The position numbers were made by a program, and so were the translations under genes. The notes below the pieces were generated by a model. The model was not told where the DNA came from and did no database searches. It worked only from the letters and a program-made list of their open reading frames with translations. A stretch of 64,000 bases of DNA from Lederbergia citrea (lineage in GTDB: Bacteria; Bacillota; Bacilli; Bacillales; Bacillaceae_C): NCBI RefSeq assembly GCF_018343525.1, contig NZ_JAGYPH010000002.1:682001-746000 (forward strand). Reading direction: 5' to 3'. The number at the start of each line of letters is the position of its first letter. Position 1 is the first letter of the stretch. Shown here piece after piece: positions 33,090 to 43,134 of this stretch.

Positions 33090-34193
33090 ATGAAGAGTGT
33101 CAAAGCGGGAATTATTGGTTGCGGCAATATAAGCAGCATTTATTGTCAAGCAGGTGAAAAATTTGAGATTCTTGACATCGTTGCATGTGCAGATTTAGAC
33201 TACGATCGAGCAAAAGCGCGTGCTGAAGAATTTAATATTCCTAAAGCTTATACCGTGGATGAATTATTAGCAGATCCAGAAATTGAGGTTGTCATTAATT
33301 TAACTATCCCAAAAGCCCACGCAGAAATTTGTGTTAGGGCACTGGAAGCTGGAAAACACGTATATGTTGAAAAACCTTTAGCAATCTCGCTTGAAGATGG
33401 AAAAAGAATTCTTGATATTGCCAAAGATAAAAACCTCATGGTTGGCGGTGCACCAGACACATTTTTAGGTGGCGGCATCCAAACGTGTAGGAAGTTGATT
33501 GATGATGGGGAAATCGGAGAAGTTGTTGCGGCTACTGCGTTTATGATGTTCCCAGGTCACGAAATTTGGCATCCAGATCCCGAATTTTTCTATCAAGTGG
33601 GCGGTGGCCCAATGTTCGATATGGGCCCATACTACATAACCGCCTTAATCAATTTAATCGGGCCTATTCGCCGAGTAACCAGATCGGCAAGAATTACTTT
33701 TAAAGAAAGAACGATTACGAGCCAGCCTAAATACGGTCAAAAGATTACAGTAGAAGTTCCTACTCATATAGCTGGTGTACTTGATTTCGAAAATGGGGCG
33801 ATTGGAACAATCATTACTAGTTTTGATGTGAAAGGTTCCAAACTCCCGAATATGGAAATCTACGGATCAACAGGTACAATTATGGTCCCAGATCCAAACA
33901 CATTCGGTGGCCCTGTTTTAATAAGGAAGCATGGAAGCCAGGAATGGGAGGAAGTCCCATTGACACATGGCTATCAAGATAATAGCCGGGGTGTAGGCAT
34001 TGCCGACATGGCATATGCCATCCGAAGTGGAAGAACTCATCGGGCTAACGGCGATTTGACGTTCCATGTTCTAGAGGTCATGCATGGAATCCACGAAGCT
34101 TCCGCTAGTGACACTCATTATCAGCTTTCTAGCTCATGTGAGCAACCAAAGCCATTACCAACAGGACTTGAGGAATACAGTCTAGATCTGTGA
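33090..34193 (+). CDS. Gfo/Idh/MocA family oxidoreductase (cluster B)
   Basis: 367 residues. Rossmann motif AGIIGCGNISSIYCQAG, catalytic-lysine motif VYVEKPLAIS, and GGGPMFDMGPYYITAL, the variant of the substrate-domain motif seen in ThuB-like members. Such enzymes can oxidise disaccharides or glycosides to 3-keto sugars with NAD(P). The next gene is ThuA-like, and thuA-thuB pairs are known from trehalose and related disaccharide use in rhizobia. TTGGGAGGA precedes the ATG. Operon position fits processing of the sugar delivered by the cluster B importer. Confidence 0.88.
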   Translation: MKSVKAGIIGCGNISSIYCQAGEKFEILDIVACADLDYDRAKARAEEFNIPKAYTVDELLADPEIEVVINLTIPKAHAEICVRALEAGKHVYVEKPLAISLEDGKRILDIAKDKNLMVGGAPDTFLGGGIQTCRKLIDDGEIGEVVAATAFMMFPGHEIWHPDPEFFYQVGGGPMFDMGPYYITALINLIGPIRRVTRSARITFKERTITSQPKYGQKITVEVPTHIAGVLDFENGAIGTIITSFDVKGSKLPNMEIYGSTGTIMVPDPNTFGGPVLIRKHGSQEWEEVPLTHGYQDNSRGVGIADMAYAIRSGRTHRANGDLTFHVLEVMHGIHEASASDTHYQLSSSCEQPKPLPTGLEEYSLDL

Positions 34194-34223
34194 AAAAATG
34201 GTGATTATCAGAGGAACACCCAT

Positions 34224-34985
34224 ATGAAAAGGAGTGTATACATACGTATGAATAAAAAAGCATTGATTGTTTGGGGCGGCTGGGATGGTCATGAGCCGGA
34301 GCAGGTTGCAGAGATTTTTAATCGTATCCTTCTAGAGGAGAATTTTGACGTTGAGGTTTCAAATTCACTAGATTCATATGAAGATGTAGAAAAAATGAAA
34401 GCATTCGATTTAATTGTTCCACATTGGACGATGGGACAAATCAAAAATAACTATGCGATCAACATATCTGAAGCTGTCGTAAGTGGAGTAGGCTTAGCAG
34501 GTTGTCATGGTGGGATGTGTGATTCTTTCCGTAATAATGTTGACTGGCAATTTATGACGGGAGGTAATTGGGTTGCGCATCCTGGAAATGATGGAATTGA
34601 ATATATGGTGAATATCATGCATTCTTCCAGTCCACTTTTAGAAGGGATGCCTGACTTTAAAGTTGTGAGTGAACAATATTACTTACATGTCGATCCGGCG
34701 GTCGAAGTGTTGGCCACCACTCGTTTCCCTATTTTTGATGGTCCGCATTCAACGAATAAAGCAGTAGATATGCCAGTTGTTTGGACGAAACGTTGGGGAG
34801 CAGGCCGCGTTTTTTATAATTCACTTGGCCATCATGCGGATATTGTTGCTATGCCGGAGGTTTCCGAGATTATGAGAAGAGGATTTCTGTGGGCGGCAGA
34901 AGGTAAAACACTTTATAAAGAATTAGGAGCAAATCTATCAACCGGAAATGTAAGAGCCTATACAGGTATGGGGGATAGTCAGTAA
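34224..34985 (+). CDS. ThuA-like (trehalose utilisation) protein
   Basis: 253 residues from ATG 34224 (GAGG 9 bases upstream). ATG 34248, preceded by AAGGAGTG at longer distance, would give the usual ThuA N-terminus MNKKALIVWGGWDGHEPEQV and is a serious alternative. The class I glutamine-amidotransferase-like fold is visible: GVGLAGCHGGMCDSF (nucleophile-elbow-like), WTKRWGAGRVFYNSLGHH. ThuA proteins act with ThuB-type dehydrogenases on 3-keto disaccharides or trehalose-like sugars, but the exact reaction is not settled. Last gene of cluster B, followed by a terminator. Confidence 0.82.
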   Translation: MKRSVYIRMNKKALIVWGGWDGHEPEQVAEIFNRILLEENFDVEVSNSLDSYEDVEKMKAFDLIVPHWTMGQIKNNYAINISEAVVSGVGLAGCHGGMCDSFRNNVDWQFMTGGNWVAHPGNDGIEYMVNIMHSSSPLLEGMPDFKVVSEQYYLHVDPAVEVLATTRFPIFDGPHSTNKAVDMPVVWTKRWGAGRVFYNSLGHHADIVAMPEVSEIMRRGFLWAAEGKTLYKELGANLSTGNVRAYTGMGDSQ

Positions 34986-35036
34986 ATTTTTAAAAATAAA
35001 TAGGGCTTTCTTTGAGTTATTGTTATATTTAGGATT

Positions 35037-35072
35037 AAACCGTAGTAATGATATATTATTGCGGTTTTTTTT
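35037..35072 (+). terminator. Intrinsic terminator of cluster B
   Basis: AACCGTAGTAAT / ATTATTGCGGTT stem followed by TTTTTT. Confidence 0.78.
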
Positions 35073-35105
35073 AATTGGGAAAATGTGTTTATCGGCCAAT
35101 TTCCC

Positions 35106-35121
35106 CACAGTACGTACAACT
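35106..35121 (+). promoter_or_regulatory. AraR-like box upstream of chvE, distal
   Basis: CACAGTAC-GTACAACT; the right half matches the AraR half-site at 7 of 8 positions, the left at 4 of 8. It lies 66 bp upstream of the box in the chvE promoter. Confidence 0.55.
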
Positions 35122-35168
35122 AAAAACTTATTTATAGACAAATAGTGAAAATAAAATCAGGAAACCAA

Positions 35169-35197
35169 TTGACACGTACGTACATGATGTTAATATT
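35169..35197 (+). promoter_or_regulatory. chvE-gguAB promoter with AraR box
   Basis: TTGACA (35169-35174), 17-bp spacer, AATATT (35192-35197). ACGTACGTACAT at 35174-35185 carries the GTACGTAC AraR core in the same position as in the araM promoter. Confidence 0.72.
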
Positions 35198-35244
35198 AAG
35201 AAAGAAGAGGTATTATTCTCTACACCAACAAAGTAAGTGTTTTG

Positions 35245-35258
35245 TGAAAGCGAATTCA
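35245..35258 (+). promoter_or_regulatory. cre-like site in chvE leader
   Basis: TGAAAGCGAATTCA matches the cre consensus except one position. It lies about 50 bases downstream of the promoter. The remaining leader to 35390 shows no other structure. Confidence 0.65.
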
Positions 35259-35390
35259 TTAGAGGAGATGCTGATGAATGAAGAGAGTGTTTAGATATTC
35301 ATCGTGTCAATTGATTGAAAAGGGGGATAGAAGAGGGGGGTGTTTAAGCTTTATTTCGATAGTTTCATATGAATTCATGGAGGAGAAAAT

Positions 35391-36467
35391 ATGAGAAAAA
35401 TCGCTTCAGTTTTAATGGTTGCCTTGATGTTATTTGTTTTAACCGCATGTGGTGGAAGTAAAACGGGTTCCAAGGGGGAAAACGGAAAAGTCGGTCTTTC
35501 TATGCCAACAAAATCTTCAGAGCGTTGGGTTCATGATGGGGAAAACATGGCAAAGGAATTTGAAGCTGCGGGCTATAAGGCTGATTTACAATATGCGGAA
35601 GATGTTGTAGAAAACCAAGTTTCACAGATTGAAAATATGATAACAAAAGGTGTAGATCTGCTTGTCATCGCACCGATTGACGGTGAGGCACTAACGAATG
35701 TATTAGAAATAGCAAATAAAGAAAAGATTCCAGTCATTGCTTATGACCGATTAATAAAAAAATCTGAACATGTCAGTTATTATGCAACCTTTGATAATTT
35801 CCAAGTTGGTGTTTTGCAAGGTTCATATATTGAAGAAAAGCTTGGCCTGAAAGATGCGGAAGGGCCATTCAACCTTGAACTTTTCGCTGGATCTCCTGAT
35901 GATAATAACGCTTATTTCTTTTTCGATGGTGCCATGTCTATTTTACAACCGTATATTGATTCAGGAAAGTTAGTCGTTAAAAGTGGCCAGACAAAATTTG
36001 AACAAGCGGCCACACTTAGATGGGATGGGGCAACAGCGCAATCAAGAATGGACAACTTGTTAAGCGCTCATTATACAAGTGATAAAGTGGATGCAGTTCT
36101 CTCTCCATACGATGGTATCAGTATTGGTATACTTTCATCGCTCAAAGGTGTGGGATATGGATCGGGCAGTAACCCTATTCCAGTCGTTACTGGCCAGGAT
36201 GCAGAACTTGCTTCGGTCAAATCAATTATCGCGGGTGAGCAGACTCAAACCGTATTTAAGGATACGAGAGAATTAGCTAAAAAAGCTGTGTCTATGGCTA
36301 TTTCTGTCCTGAAAGATGAAGAGGCAGAGGTTAATGATACAGAAACTTATGATAATGGAAAGAAAGTAGTACCTTCATACTTATTAGAGCCTATTTCTGT
36401 TGATGTTGATAATTATAAGGAAATTTTAGTGGATGGTGGATATTACAAAGAGGATGAGCTGAAATAA
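35391..36467 (+). CDS. chvE: Monosaccharide ABC transporter binding lipoprotein (ChvE type)
   Basis: 358 residues. Lipobox LTAC at the end of the signal peptide. The periplasmic-binding-protein type I fold is typical of ChvE/XylF receptors: [89 protein letters not shown] and VVTGQDAE. ChvE-type systems import arabinose, xylose, galactose and glucose. An AraR box and a cre-like site upstream make L-arabinose the most likely ligand. Followed by an ATPase and a permease. It is first in the operon, with GGAGGAG before the ATG. Confidence 0.88.
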   Translation: MRKIASVLMVALMLFVLTACGGSKTGSKGENGKVGLSMPTKSSERWVHDGENMAKEFEAAGYKADLQYAEDVVENQVSQIENMITKGVDLLVIAPIDGEALTNVLEIANKEKIPVIAYDRLIKKSEHVSYYATFDNFQVGVLQGSYIEEKLGLKDAEGPFNLELFAGSPDDNNAYFFFDGAMSILQPYIDSGKLVVKSGQTKFEQAATLRWDGATAQSRMDNLLSAHYTSDKVDAVLSPYDGISIGILSSLKGVGYGSGSNPIPVVTGQDAELASVKSIIAGEQTQTVFKDTRELAKKAVSMAISVLKDEEAEVNDTETYDNGKKVVPSYLLEPISVDVDNYKEILVDGGYYKEDELK

Positions 36468-36480
36468 TAGAATACTAGGA

Positions 36481-36508
36481 TTAGCGGCAGCTCACAGGCC
36501 GCCGCTAA
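36481..36508 (+). terminator. Intercistronic stem-loop between chvE and ATPase gene
   Basis: TTAGCGGC / GCCGCTAA perfect stem with flanking GC pairs, no T run, so likely an mRNA stabiliser giving excess receptor. Confidence 0.6.
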
Positions 36509-36536
36509 ATTCCTTAAATTGTGAGGTGTAACGTCC

Positions 36537-38069
36537 ATGTCTGAAATTATTTTAGAAATGAAAAATATCACTAAGGAGTTTCCAGGAGTTAAGGCATTAG
36601 AAAATGTTAATTTTAAAGTTGAAAAAGGCGAAATTCACGCGCTATGTGGAGAAAATGGTGCTGGTAAGTCTACTTTAATGAAGGTTTTAAGTGGTGTTTA
36701 TTCTAATGGCGAATACACTGGGGACATTATTTTTGAAAATAAAGTTTGCGAGTTCAAAACAATTAAAGATAGCGAAAATCTCGGTATCGTCATTATTCAT
36801 CAGGAACTTGCCTTAATTCCTGAAATGACAATAGCTGAAAATATCTTTCTTGGCAACGAGCGGGCGAAAAAAGGAATTATCGACTGGCGTGAAACTGAAA
36901 GGAAGACAAGTGACTTACTAAATAAGGTGGGTTTAAAAGAATCCCCCAACACTAAAATAAAAAACATCGGAGTAGGGAAGCAGCAGCTTACGGAGATTGC
37001 GAAGGCTTTATCAAAAGATGTGAAATTATTGATTTTAGATGAACCTACAGCTGCCTTAAACGAGGGCGACAGCGAAAATCTTCTTCAATTACTTCTTGAA
37101 TTAAAAAAACAGGGAATTTCTGCAATCATTATTTCCCATAAGTTAAATGAAGTTACAAAGGTTTCCGATTCTATCACGATTTTGCGGGATGGGAAAACGA
37201 TTGAAACAATTGATGTTGTGAAAGAAAAAGTATCTGAAGAACGGATCATTAAAGGCATGGTTGGAAGAGATTTGGAAAACAGATACCCCGAACGAACACC
37301 CAAGATCGGAGACATCATCTTTCAAGTGAAGGACTGGAATGTGTATCATCCAACACAATCGGATTGGAAAATCATCGATAATATAAATATGAATATCCGA
37401 AAAGGTGAAATTGTTGGAATTGCAGGTTTAATGGGGGCAGGAAGAACTGAATTTGCGATGAGCGTTTTCGGACAATCATACGGAAAAAATATTAGTGGGA
37501 AAATTTATATTAATGGTAAGGAAGAAAAATTACATACGATTAATAGGGCCATTGAAATGGGAGTTGCTTACGTTACTGAAGATCGCAAAAACTATGGATT
37601 GGTTTTAATAGATGATATAAAGCGTAATATTACTTTATCAAACTTAAAAAAGATTTCCAAAAAATTTATCATTGATGAAGATGTGGAAGTCCGAGAAGCA
37701 GAAGAGTTTAGGCGGAAATTTAATATTAAAACTCCGAGTGTTGAACAAAAGACCGTGAATTTAAGTGGAGGTAATCAACAAAAGGTTGTTTTAAGTAAAT
37801 GGATTTTTTCTGAACCCGAAATATTAATTTTGGATGAACCAACAAGGGGGATTGATGTTGGAGCCAAATATGAAATCTATACCATCATTAATGAATTGGC
37901 TCGTAACGGAAAAGGAGTTTTGATGATATCTTCAGAACTACCAGAGTTGTTAGGTATGTGCGATCGCATTTATACGATGAGTGAAGGAAGACTTACCGGA
38001 GAGCTAAATAAAGATGAAGCGACACAGGAAACAATTATGGCTTACATGACGAAAGGCCGGAGGGATTAA
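36537..38069 (+). CDS. gguA: Monosaccharide ABC transporter ATPase (GguA/XylG/AraG type)
   Basis: 510 residues with two ABC domains. Domain 1: Walker [10 protein letters not shown] near residue 40, signature region [12 protein letters not shown], Walker B LLILDEP. Domain 2: degenerate P-loop GLMGAGRTE, signature LSGGNQQKV, Walker [15 protein letters not shown]. This one-normal, one-degenerate arrangement is diagnostic for CUT2 monosaccharide importers, which carry their own ATPase. It works with the ChvE receptor and the following permease. The stop codon is 2 bases before the permease start. Confidence 0.92.
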   Translation: MSEIILEMKNITKEFPGVKALENVNFKVEKGEIHALCGENGAGKSTLMKVLSGVYSNGEYTGDIIFENKVCEFKTIKDSENLGIVIIHQELALIPEMTIAENIFLGNERAKKGIIDWRETERKTSDLLNKVGLKESPNTKIKNIGVGKQQLTEIAKALSKDVKLLILDEPTAALNEGDSENLLQLLLELKKQGISAIIISHKLNEVTKVSDSITILRDGKTIETIDVVKEKVSEERIIKGMVGRDLENRYPERTPKIGDIIFQVKDWNVYHPTQSDWKIIDNINMNIRKGEIVGIAGLMGAGRTEFAMSVFGQSYGKNISGKIYINGKEEKLHTINRAIEMGVAYVTEDRKNYGLVLIDDIKRNITLSNLKKISKKFIIDEDVEVREAEEFRRKFNIKTPSVEQKTVNLSGGNQQKVVLSKWIFSEPEILILDEPTRGIDVGAKYEIYTIINELARNGKGVLMISSELPELLGMCDRIYTMSEGRLTGELNKDEATQETIMAYMTKGRRD

Positions 38070-38071
38070 AG

Positions 38072-39235
38072 ATGCAGACGATTAAAAACTTAGTAAAAGA
38101 TAATATGCGGCAATACGGTATGTTCATCGCTTTGTTATTAATCATGCTATTATTTCAAATTTTAACAAGTGGTATCTTGTTAAAACCATTAAACTTAACC
38201 AACTTAATATTACAAAATAGTTATATATTAGTTCTGGCTATCGGAATGATTATCGTTATTATTACCGGTCATATTGATCTTTCAGTAGGTTCAATTGCCG
38301 CCTTTGTCGGAGCTGTATCGGCCATTATGATTGTGAATATGCATTTGCCGCCGTTTCTTGCCGTTATTTTATCCCTTATAATCGGGGCGCTAATCGGGGC
38401 ATGGCAAGGTTTTTGGATTGCATATATGCGAATCCCTGCATTTATTGTTACGTTAGCAGGAATGTTACTATTCCGAGGGTTAACAATGGTTGTATTAAAA
38501 GGGCAATCGATCGCACCTTTTCCTACTTCATTTCAAAAAATTAGTTCTGGGTTCATTCCTGATATTTTTGGAACTGAATCGATTCATCTTACTACTATTA
38601 TTATTGGAATCATTTTAAGTTTCCTTTTAACTTTCTTAGAGGTACGCAAAAGAAATCAGCAAACTAAAAATGGGCTAGAGGTAATAAATAATGGCCTATT
38701 CTTTGCAAAGCTTATAGCCATGGTAACTGTCATTCTTATTTTCTCCTACGTACTGGCATCTTATGAAGGAATACCAAATATATTAATTCTTTTACTAGCT
38801 CTCATCATTTTCTACACTTTTATTATGAAGAAAACAGTGATCGGTCGTCATATTTATGCAGTTGGTGGTAATGAAAAGGCGGCAACACTTTCTGGGGTGA
38901 AATCAAAACGTGTAACATTTTGGGTGTTTGTCAATATGGGCGTTTTGTCAGCATTATCGGGTCTAATATTTGCTGCACGATTAAATGCTGCGACACCTAA
39001 AGCAGGAAACTTGTTTGAGCTTGATGCAATCGCGGCTAGCTTTATCGGCGGTGCTTCCGCTTATGGAGGAATAGGAACAGTCCCAGGAGCCATTATCGGT
39101 GGTTTGGTTATGGGTGTTATGAACAATGGGATGTCATTATTAGGGCTTGGTATAGACTGGCAGCAAGCAATTAAAGGTCTTGTCCTTTTATTAGCTGTAG
39201 GATTCGATATTTATAACAAAAATAAATCTTCATAA
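38072..39235 (+). CDS. gguB: Monosaccharide ABC transporter permease (GguB/XylH type)
   Basis: 387 residues with about ten membrane helices. AIGMIIVIITGHIDLSVGS near residue 70 and AVGGNEKAATLSGVKSKRV near residue 270 are CUT2 permease hallmarks, the second being the ATPase coupling loop. ELDAIAASFIGGASAYGGIG and VMNNGMSLLGLG complete the family pattern. GGAGGG lies inside the end of the ATPase gene. As a homodimer it forms the pore for ChvE-delivered sugars, here probably arabinose. Confidence 0.92.
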   Translation: MQTIKNLVKDNMRQYGMFIALLLIMLLFQILTSGILLKPLNLTNLILQNSYILVLAIGMIIVIITGHIDLSVGSIAAFVGAVSAIMIVNMHLPPFLAVILSLIIGALIGAWQGFWIAYMRIPAFIVTLAGMLLFRGLTMVVLKGQSIAPFPTSFQKISSGFIPDIFGTESIHLTTIIIGIILSFLLTFLEVRKRNQQTKNGLEVINNGLFFAKLIAMVTVILIFSYVLASYEGIPNILILLLALIIFYTFIMKKTVIGRHIYAVGGNEKAATLSGVKSKRVTFWVFVNMGVLSALSGLIFAARLNAATPKAGNLFELDAIAASFIGGASAYGGIGTVPGAIIGGLVMGVMNNGMSLLGLGIDWQQAIKGLVLLLAVGFDIYNKNKSS

Positions 39236-39255
39236 AAGATCAGCTTTGAAATCAT

Positions 39256-39269
39256 TGTAAACGCTTCAA
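39256..39269 (+). promoter_or_regulatory. cre-like site upstream of GH2 gene
   Basis: TGTAAACGCTTCAA, two mismatches to the cre consensus, with the central AANCGNT intact. Candidate CcpA control of the GH2 gene. Confidence 0.45.
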
Positions 39270-39340
39270 ATGAATAGGTATCGAGGAAGCTTAGTAATTT
39301 CATAGTATCCTATACAATTTAATTAAAAGGAGAGAGAGCG

Positions 39341-41107
39341 ATGGAAAACATTCAATTAATTCCTAGGCCAGAATATCCGCGGCCGCAAATGGTAAGACCT
39401 GAATGGATGAATTTAAATGGAAATTGGGAGTTTGAGATTGATCATGGGAAAAGTGGGAAACAGAGAAATTGGTTCGATACAGGCTATCACTTTTCTGAAA
39501 ATATCATTGTTCCATTTTGTCCGGAAAGTGAATTGTCGGGGATTGGCAATACCGATTTTATGGAGGCGGTATGGTATAAAAGGAATTTTTCGATACCTGA
39601 GAGGTGGAATAATAAAAGAGTCTTGATCCATTTTGGGGCTGTTGATTATGATACTGAAGTATGGGTCAATGGAAAGTCCGTTGGTAAGCACCGTGGCGGA
39701 TATTCATCATTTTCCTTTGATATAACAGACTTTGTTTCTTCAGGGAATAATGTTGTAACTGTTTGCGCAGAGGACGATGTTAGATCCGGACTACAACCGA
39801 GAGGAAAACAGAGCGGGTTATATTATTCTCACGGCTGTGATTATACGAGGACAACCGGTATTTGGCAGACTGTCTGGTTAGAGTGTGTGCCGGAAACCTA
39901 TATTTCAAACGTAAAATTTTATCCTGATCCTGACAATAGTTGTGTCCATATTGAAGCGGAATTAAAAGGGAATTATGATGATCAACTTTCAATAGAGGCT
40001 TTTGCAAAGTATCAAGGGAAGGACGTAGGGAGTAAACTAGCTGCTGTTTCTGGGCAAAAAGCTAGATTAACTGTAGAGCTTTCTGAAAGTCACTTATGGG
40101 AACCTGGCAATCCAGAGCTCTATGATTTGCAAATAAGTCTATTAAAAAATGAGAAAAAGCTTGATGTTATCGACAGTTATTTTGGACTGCGTCATATTAA
40201 ATTGGATGGAATGGCCTTTAAAATAAATGATAAGTCTATTTTTCAAAGACTTGTTCTTGATCAAGGGTTTTATCCGGAAGGAATTTATACAGCTCCAACA
40301 GATGACGATCTTCGTAAAGATATTGAAATATCAATGGAGATGGGTTTTAACGGAGCGCGATTGCATGAAAAAGTTTTTGAACCTCGCTTTCTTTATTGGG
40401 CTGACAAGCTTGGTTATTTGGTATGGGGAGAACAGGCCAACTGGGGCCTTGATATTACAACAGCAACTGGATTGGAGCGCTTTTTGCCGGAATGGTTGGA
40501 AGTTGTGGAGCGAGACTTCAATCATCCTGCATTAATTGGTTGGTGTCCATTTAATGAAACATGGGATTTGGATGGAAGAAAACAAAATAACGAGGTATTA
40601 AGAATTGTTTATTCTGTAACAAAACAGGTAGATCCAACCCGCCCTGTCATTGATACAAGTGGTAATTTCCACGTTGAGACTGATATTTTCGATGTGCACG
40701 ATTATGATCAAAACCCCGAAACCTTTGCTGCTAGATATGAGCCGATGAAAAATGGGGGAGAAGTTTTTACAACATTCCCAGATCGACAAAGGTATGAGGG
40801 TCAGCCGTATTTTGTCAGTGAATTTGGTGGGATATGGTGGAATCCCGATCAAAAAGATGAAAAAGGATGGGGATATGGGGACAGGCCTAAATCGGAGGAG
40901 GAGTTTTTAAGTCGATATGAAGGACTGGTCTCGACACTACTCGATAATCCTAACATGTTTGGATTTTGTTACACCCAGCTTTATGACATTGAGCAAGAAG
41001 TAAATGGACTGTATACGTACAACCGTAAACCGAAGTTCGATCCGGAAATTATTCGTAAAATTAACTCCCGAACGGCAGCAATAGAAAAGGCGCTTCAAAG
41101 AAGTTAA
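39341..41107 (+). CDS. Glycoside hydrolase family 2 enzyme
   Basis: 588 residues, cytoplasmic (no signal peptide), shorter than LacZ and close to beta-glucuronidase length. An N-terminal sugar-binding jelly roll (about 10-180; NGNWEFEIDHG, VWVNGKSVGKHRGGYSSF), an Ig-like domain (about 185-275) and a TIM barrel (about 280-585) follow in order. Acid/base Glu406 is in IGWCPFNETWD and nucleophile Glu494 in YFVSEFGGIWW. GH2 enzymes release beta-linked galactose, glucuronic acid, mannose or arabinopyranose. In this arabinan/arabinogalactan context a beta-galactosidase or arabinopyranosidase role is plausible. AAGGAGAGAG precedes the ATG. Confidence 0.88.
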   Translation: MENIQLIPRPEYPRPQMVRPEWMNLNGNWEFEIDHGKSGKQRNWFDTGYHFSENIIVPFCPESELSGIGNTDFMEAVWYKRNFSIPERWNNKRVLIHFGAVDYDTEVWVNGKSVGKHRGGYSSFSFDITDFVSSGNNVVTVCAEDDVRSGLQPRGKQSGLYYSHGCDYTRTTGIWQTVWLECVPETYISNVKFYPDPDNSCVHIEAELKGNYDDQLSIEAFAKYQGKDVGSKLAAVSGQKARLTVELSESHLWEPGNPELYDLQISLLKNEKKLDVIDSYFGLRHIKLDGMAFKINDKSIFQRLVLDQGFYPEGIYTAPTDDDLRKDIEISMEMGFNGARLHEKVFEPRFLYWADKLGYLVWGEQANWGLDITTATGLERFLPEWLEVVERDFNHPALIGWCPFNETWDLDGRKQNNEVLRIVYSVTKQVDPTRPVIDTSGNFHVETDIFDVHDYDQNPETFAARYEPMKNGGEVFTTFPDRQRYEGQPYFVSEFGGIWWNPDQKDEKGWGYGDRPKSEEEFLSRYEGLVSTLLDNPNMFGFCYTQLYDIEQEVNGLYTYNRKPKFDPEIIRKINSRTAAIEKALQRS

Positions 41108-41251
41108 GGCCGAGTCAGGAGGTAGTCAACGTCAATTCGGTAAACAATCAAAATATAGGAAGTTGATAGTTATCCCGATTATCGAACGCCAGGAAGAACG
41201 AGATCCATTAGATTAATAGTTCAATGTATTAATTTTTTTGAAAGTTATCCA

Positions 41252-41279
41252 TTGAAAAAAAGTTTATAAGTGATAAAAT
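41252..41279 (+). promoter_or_regulatory. Candidate araBDA promoter
   Basis: TTGAAA (41252-41257), 16-bp spacer, TAAAAT (41274-41279), placed just upstream of the two AraR boxes. A TATAAA at 41317-41322 is a rival -10 but lacks a -35. The segment 41108-41250 behind the GH2 gene shows nothing recognisable. Confidence 0.5.
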
Positions 41280-41287
41280 CAAATTAA

Positions 41288-41343
41288 TGTTATGCGTACA
41301 AGTTAGTGGTTCTTATTATAAAGCCGTGATTGTACGTATGTAG
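41288..41343 (+). promoter_or_regulatory. Pair of AraR-like boxes upstream of araB
   Basis: Box 1 TGTTATGC-GTACAAGT (41288-41303; right half 7 of 8 matches) and box 2 GATTGTAC-GTATGTAG (41328-41343; left half 6 of 8). The centres are 40 bp apart, about four helical turns, similar to the cooperative operator pair of the B. subtilis araABDLMNPQ promoter, which implies AraR looping. Confidence 0.7.
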
Positions 41344-41353
41344 TGTATAGCTT

Positions 41354-41367
41354 TGAAAGCGCTTAAA
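41354..41367 (+). promoter_or_regulatory. cre-like site in araB leader
   Basis: TGAAAGCGCTTAAA matches the cre consensus with one mismatch, 37 bases before the araB start. Confidence 0.68.
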
Positions 41368-41403
41368 ATGGTTCTTAATTTTATATTGAATAGGGTGATC
41401 AAA

Positions 41404-43107
41404 TTGGCAAAATATTCAATTGGTGTAGACTACGGTACACTATCCGGACGTGCCGTACTTGTTGAGGTCGGCTCAGGAAAAGAAGTGGCGACAGCAGTAA
41501 AAGAATATACTCACGGTGTGATGGATGAGTTCTTACCAAATGGGACAACAAAGCTTGAAGACGATTGGGCATTGCAGCACCCTAATGATTATTTAGAAGT
41601 TTTGCAAACTACGATTCCAGCAATCTTAAAGGAATCTGGCGTGTCAGCTGATGACGTGATTGGCCTTGGAATTGATTTTACAGCTTGTACGGTCCTTCCC
41701 ATTCAAGTAGATGGGACACCGCTGTGCATGACGGAAGAGTTTGCAGATCATCCTCATTCCTATGTGAAGCTATGGAAGCACCATGCAGCACAGGATGAAG
41801 CGAATCGCCTGAATGAAATCGCTGAACAACGCGGCGAAGAATTTCTCAAGCGCTACGGCGGCAAGATTTCTTCGGAATGGATGATTCCAAAGATATGGCA
41901 AATTTTAAATGAAGCCCCTGAGATTTATGAGGCGGCAGATAACATCGTAGAGGCAACTGACTGGGTGATTTCGCAGCTGACAGGCGAGATTAAGAGAAAC
42001 AGTTGTACGGCAGGCTATAAAGCCATTTGGCACAAACAAGATGGCTACCCTGCGAAAGACTTTTTTAAGGCGCTTGATCCGCGACTTGAAAATGTCGTTG
42101 AAGAGAAACTATCAAACAAAATTTTCTCCATCGGTTCAAAAGCAGGAGAAATTACTGAAAAAGCAGCTAAGTTAACAGGCTTGAATCCGGGAACTGCAGT
42201 GGCGGTTGCTAATGTCGATGCACATGTTTCACTTCCGGCAGTTGGGATTACGGAACCTGGGAAATTGCTGATGATTATGGGAACATCCACATGTCATGTT
42301 TTGCTAGGTGAAGAGGAAAAGGTTGTACCAGGTATGTGTGGAGTTGTAGAAGACGGTGTTATTCCAGGATATATGGGTTATGAAGCGGGGCAATCCTGCG
42401 TGGGTGATCATTTTGAATGGTTTATCGAAAACTGTGTACCGGAAGGTTATTTTACAGAGGCAAAAGAAAGAGGCGTGAATATCCACGAGTTGTTGACTGA
42501 AAAGGCGAACAAGCTGCAAGTTGGTGAAAGCGGTCTCTTGGCACTTGACTGGTGGAATGGGAACAGGTCGACACTTGTCGATGCTGATTTGACGGGTGTG
42601 TTAATAGGTGCAACCTTGCTTACGAAGCCGGAAGAAATTTACCGAGCATTAATTGAAGCGACAGCATATGGAACAAGGATGATTGTTGAAGCATTCCGTG
42701 ATAATGGCGTTCCTGTGGATGAAGTGTTTGCTTGCGGCGGTATCGCTGAAAAAAATACATTGATGATGCAAATCTATGCAGATGTTTTGAATACGGAAAT
42801 TAAGATCTCAGCCTCGTCACAAACACCTGCTCTTGGGTCTGCGATGTTTGGCGCAGTTGCAGCTGGAACAGAGCGCGGGGGCTATGACAATATTACTGAA
42901 GCCGCAAAAGAAATGGGGCGTGTGAAAGAAGAGACATACCTCCCAGTTTCGGACAACGCAAAGGTATATGAACAACTATTTGCTGAATATGAAAAGCTTT
43001 ACGATTATTTTGGCCGCGGCGAAAATAACGTCATGAAAACACTGAAAAACATCAAAAAAGCGCAAGGCTTAGCTACATTGGACGTCGAAGCAAAACCGGT
43101 TTTTTAA
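41404..43107 (+). CDS. araB: L-ribulokinase AraB
   Basis: 567 residues from TTG 41404, preceded by AGGGTGAT; the frame is open to 41353 but that part carries the cre site. FGGY kinase family: [17 protein letters not shown] at the N-terminus (phosphate loop), [24 protein letters not shown], then [27 protein letters not shown] in the second domain and [13 protein letters not shown] (adenosine loop). It phosphorylates L-ribulose to L-ribulose 5-phosphate. B. subtilis AraB is about 560 residues. First gene of araBDA, which is followed by two arabinofuranosidases in the same direction. Confidence 0.95.
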   Translation: MAKYSIGVDYGTLSGRAVLVEVGSGKEVATAVKEYTHGVMDEFLPNGTTKLEDDWALQHPNDYLEVLQTTIPAILKESGVSADDVIGLGIDFTACTVLPIQVDGTPLCMTEEFADHPHSYVKLWKHHAAQDEANRLNEIAEQRGEEFLKRYGGKISSEWMIPKIWQILNEAPEIYEAADNIVEATDWVISQLTGEIKRNSCTAGYKAIWHKQDGYPAKDFFKALDPRLENVVEEKLSNKIFSIGSKAGEITEKAAKLTGLNPGTAVAVANVDAHVSLPAVGITEPGKLLMIMGTSTCHVLLGEEEKVVPGMCGVVEDGVIPGYMGYEAGQSCVGDHFEWFIENCVPEGYFTEAKERGVNIHELLTEKANKLQVGESGLLALDWWNGNRSTLVDADLTGVLIGATLLTKPEEIYRALIEATAYGTRMIVEAFRDNGVPVDEVFACGGIAEKNTLMMQIYADVLNTEIKISASSQTPALGSAMFGAVAAGTERGGYDNITEAAKEMGRVKEETYLPVSDNAKVYEQLFAEYEKLYDYFGRGENNVMKTLKNIKKAQGLATLDVEAKPVF

Positions 43108-43134
43108 CTACGTTAGCGGATAGGAGGAAAACGG

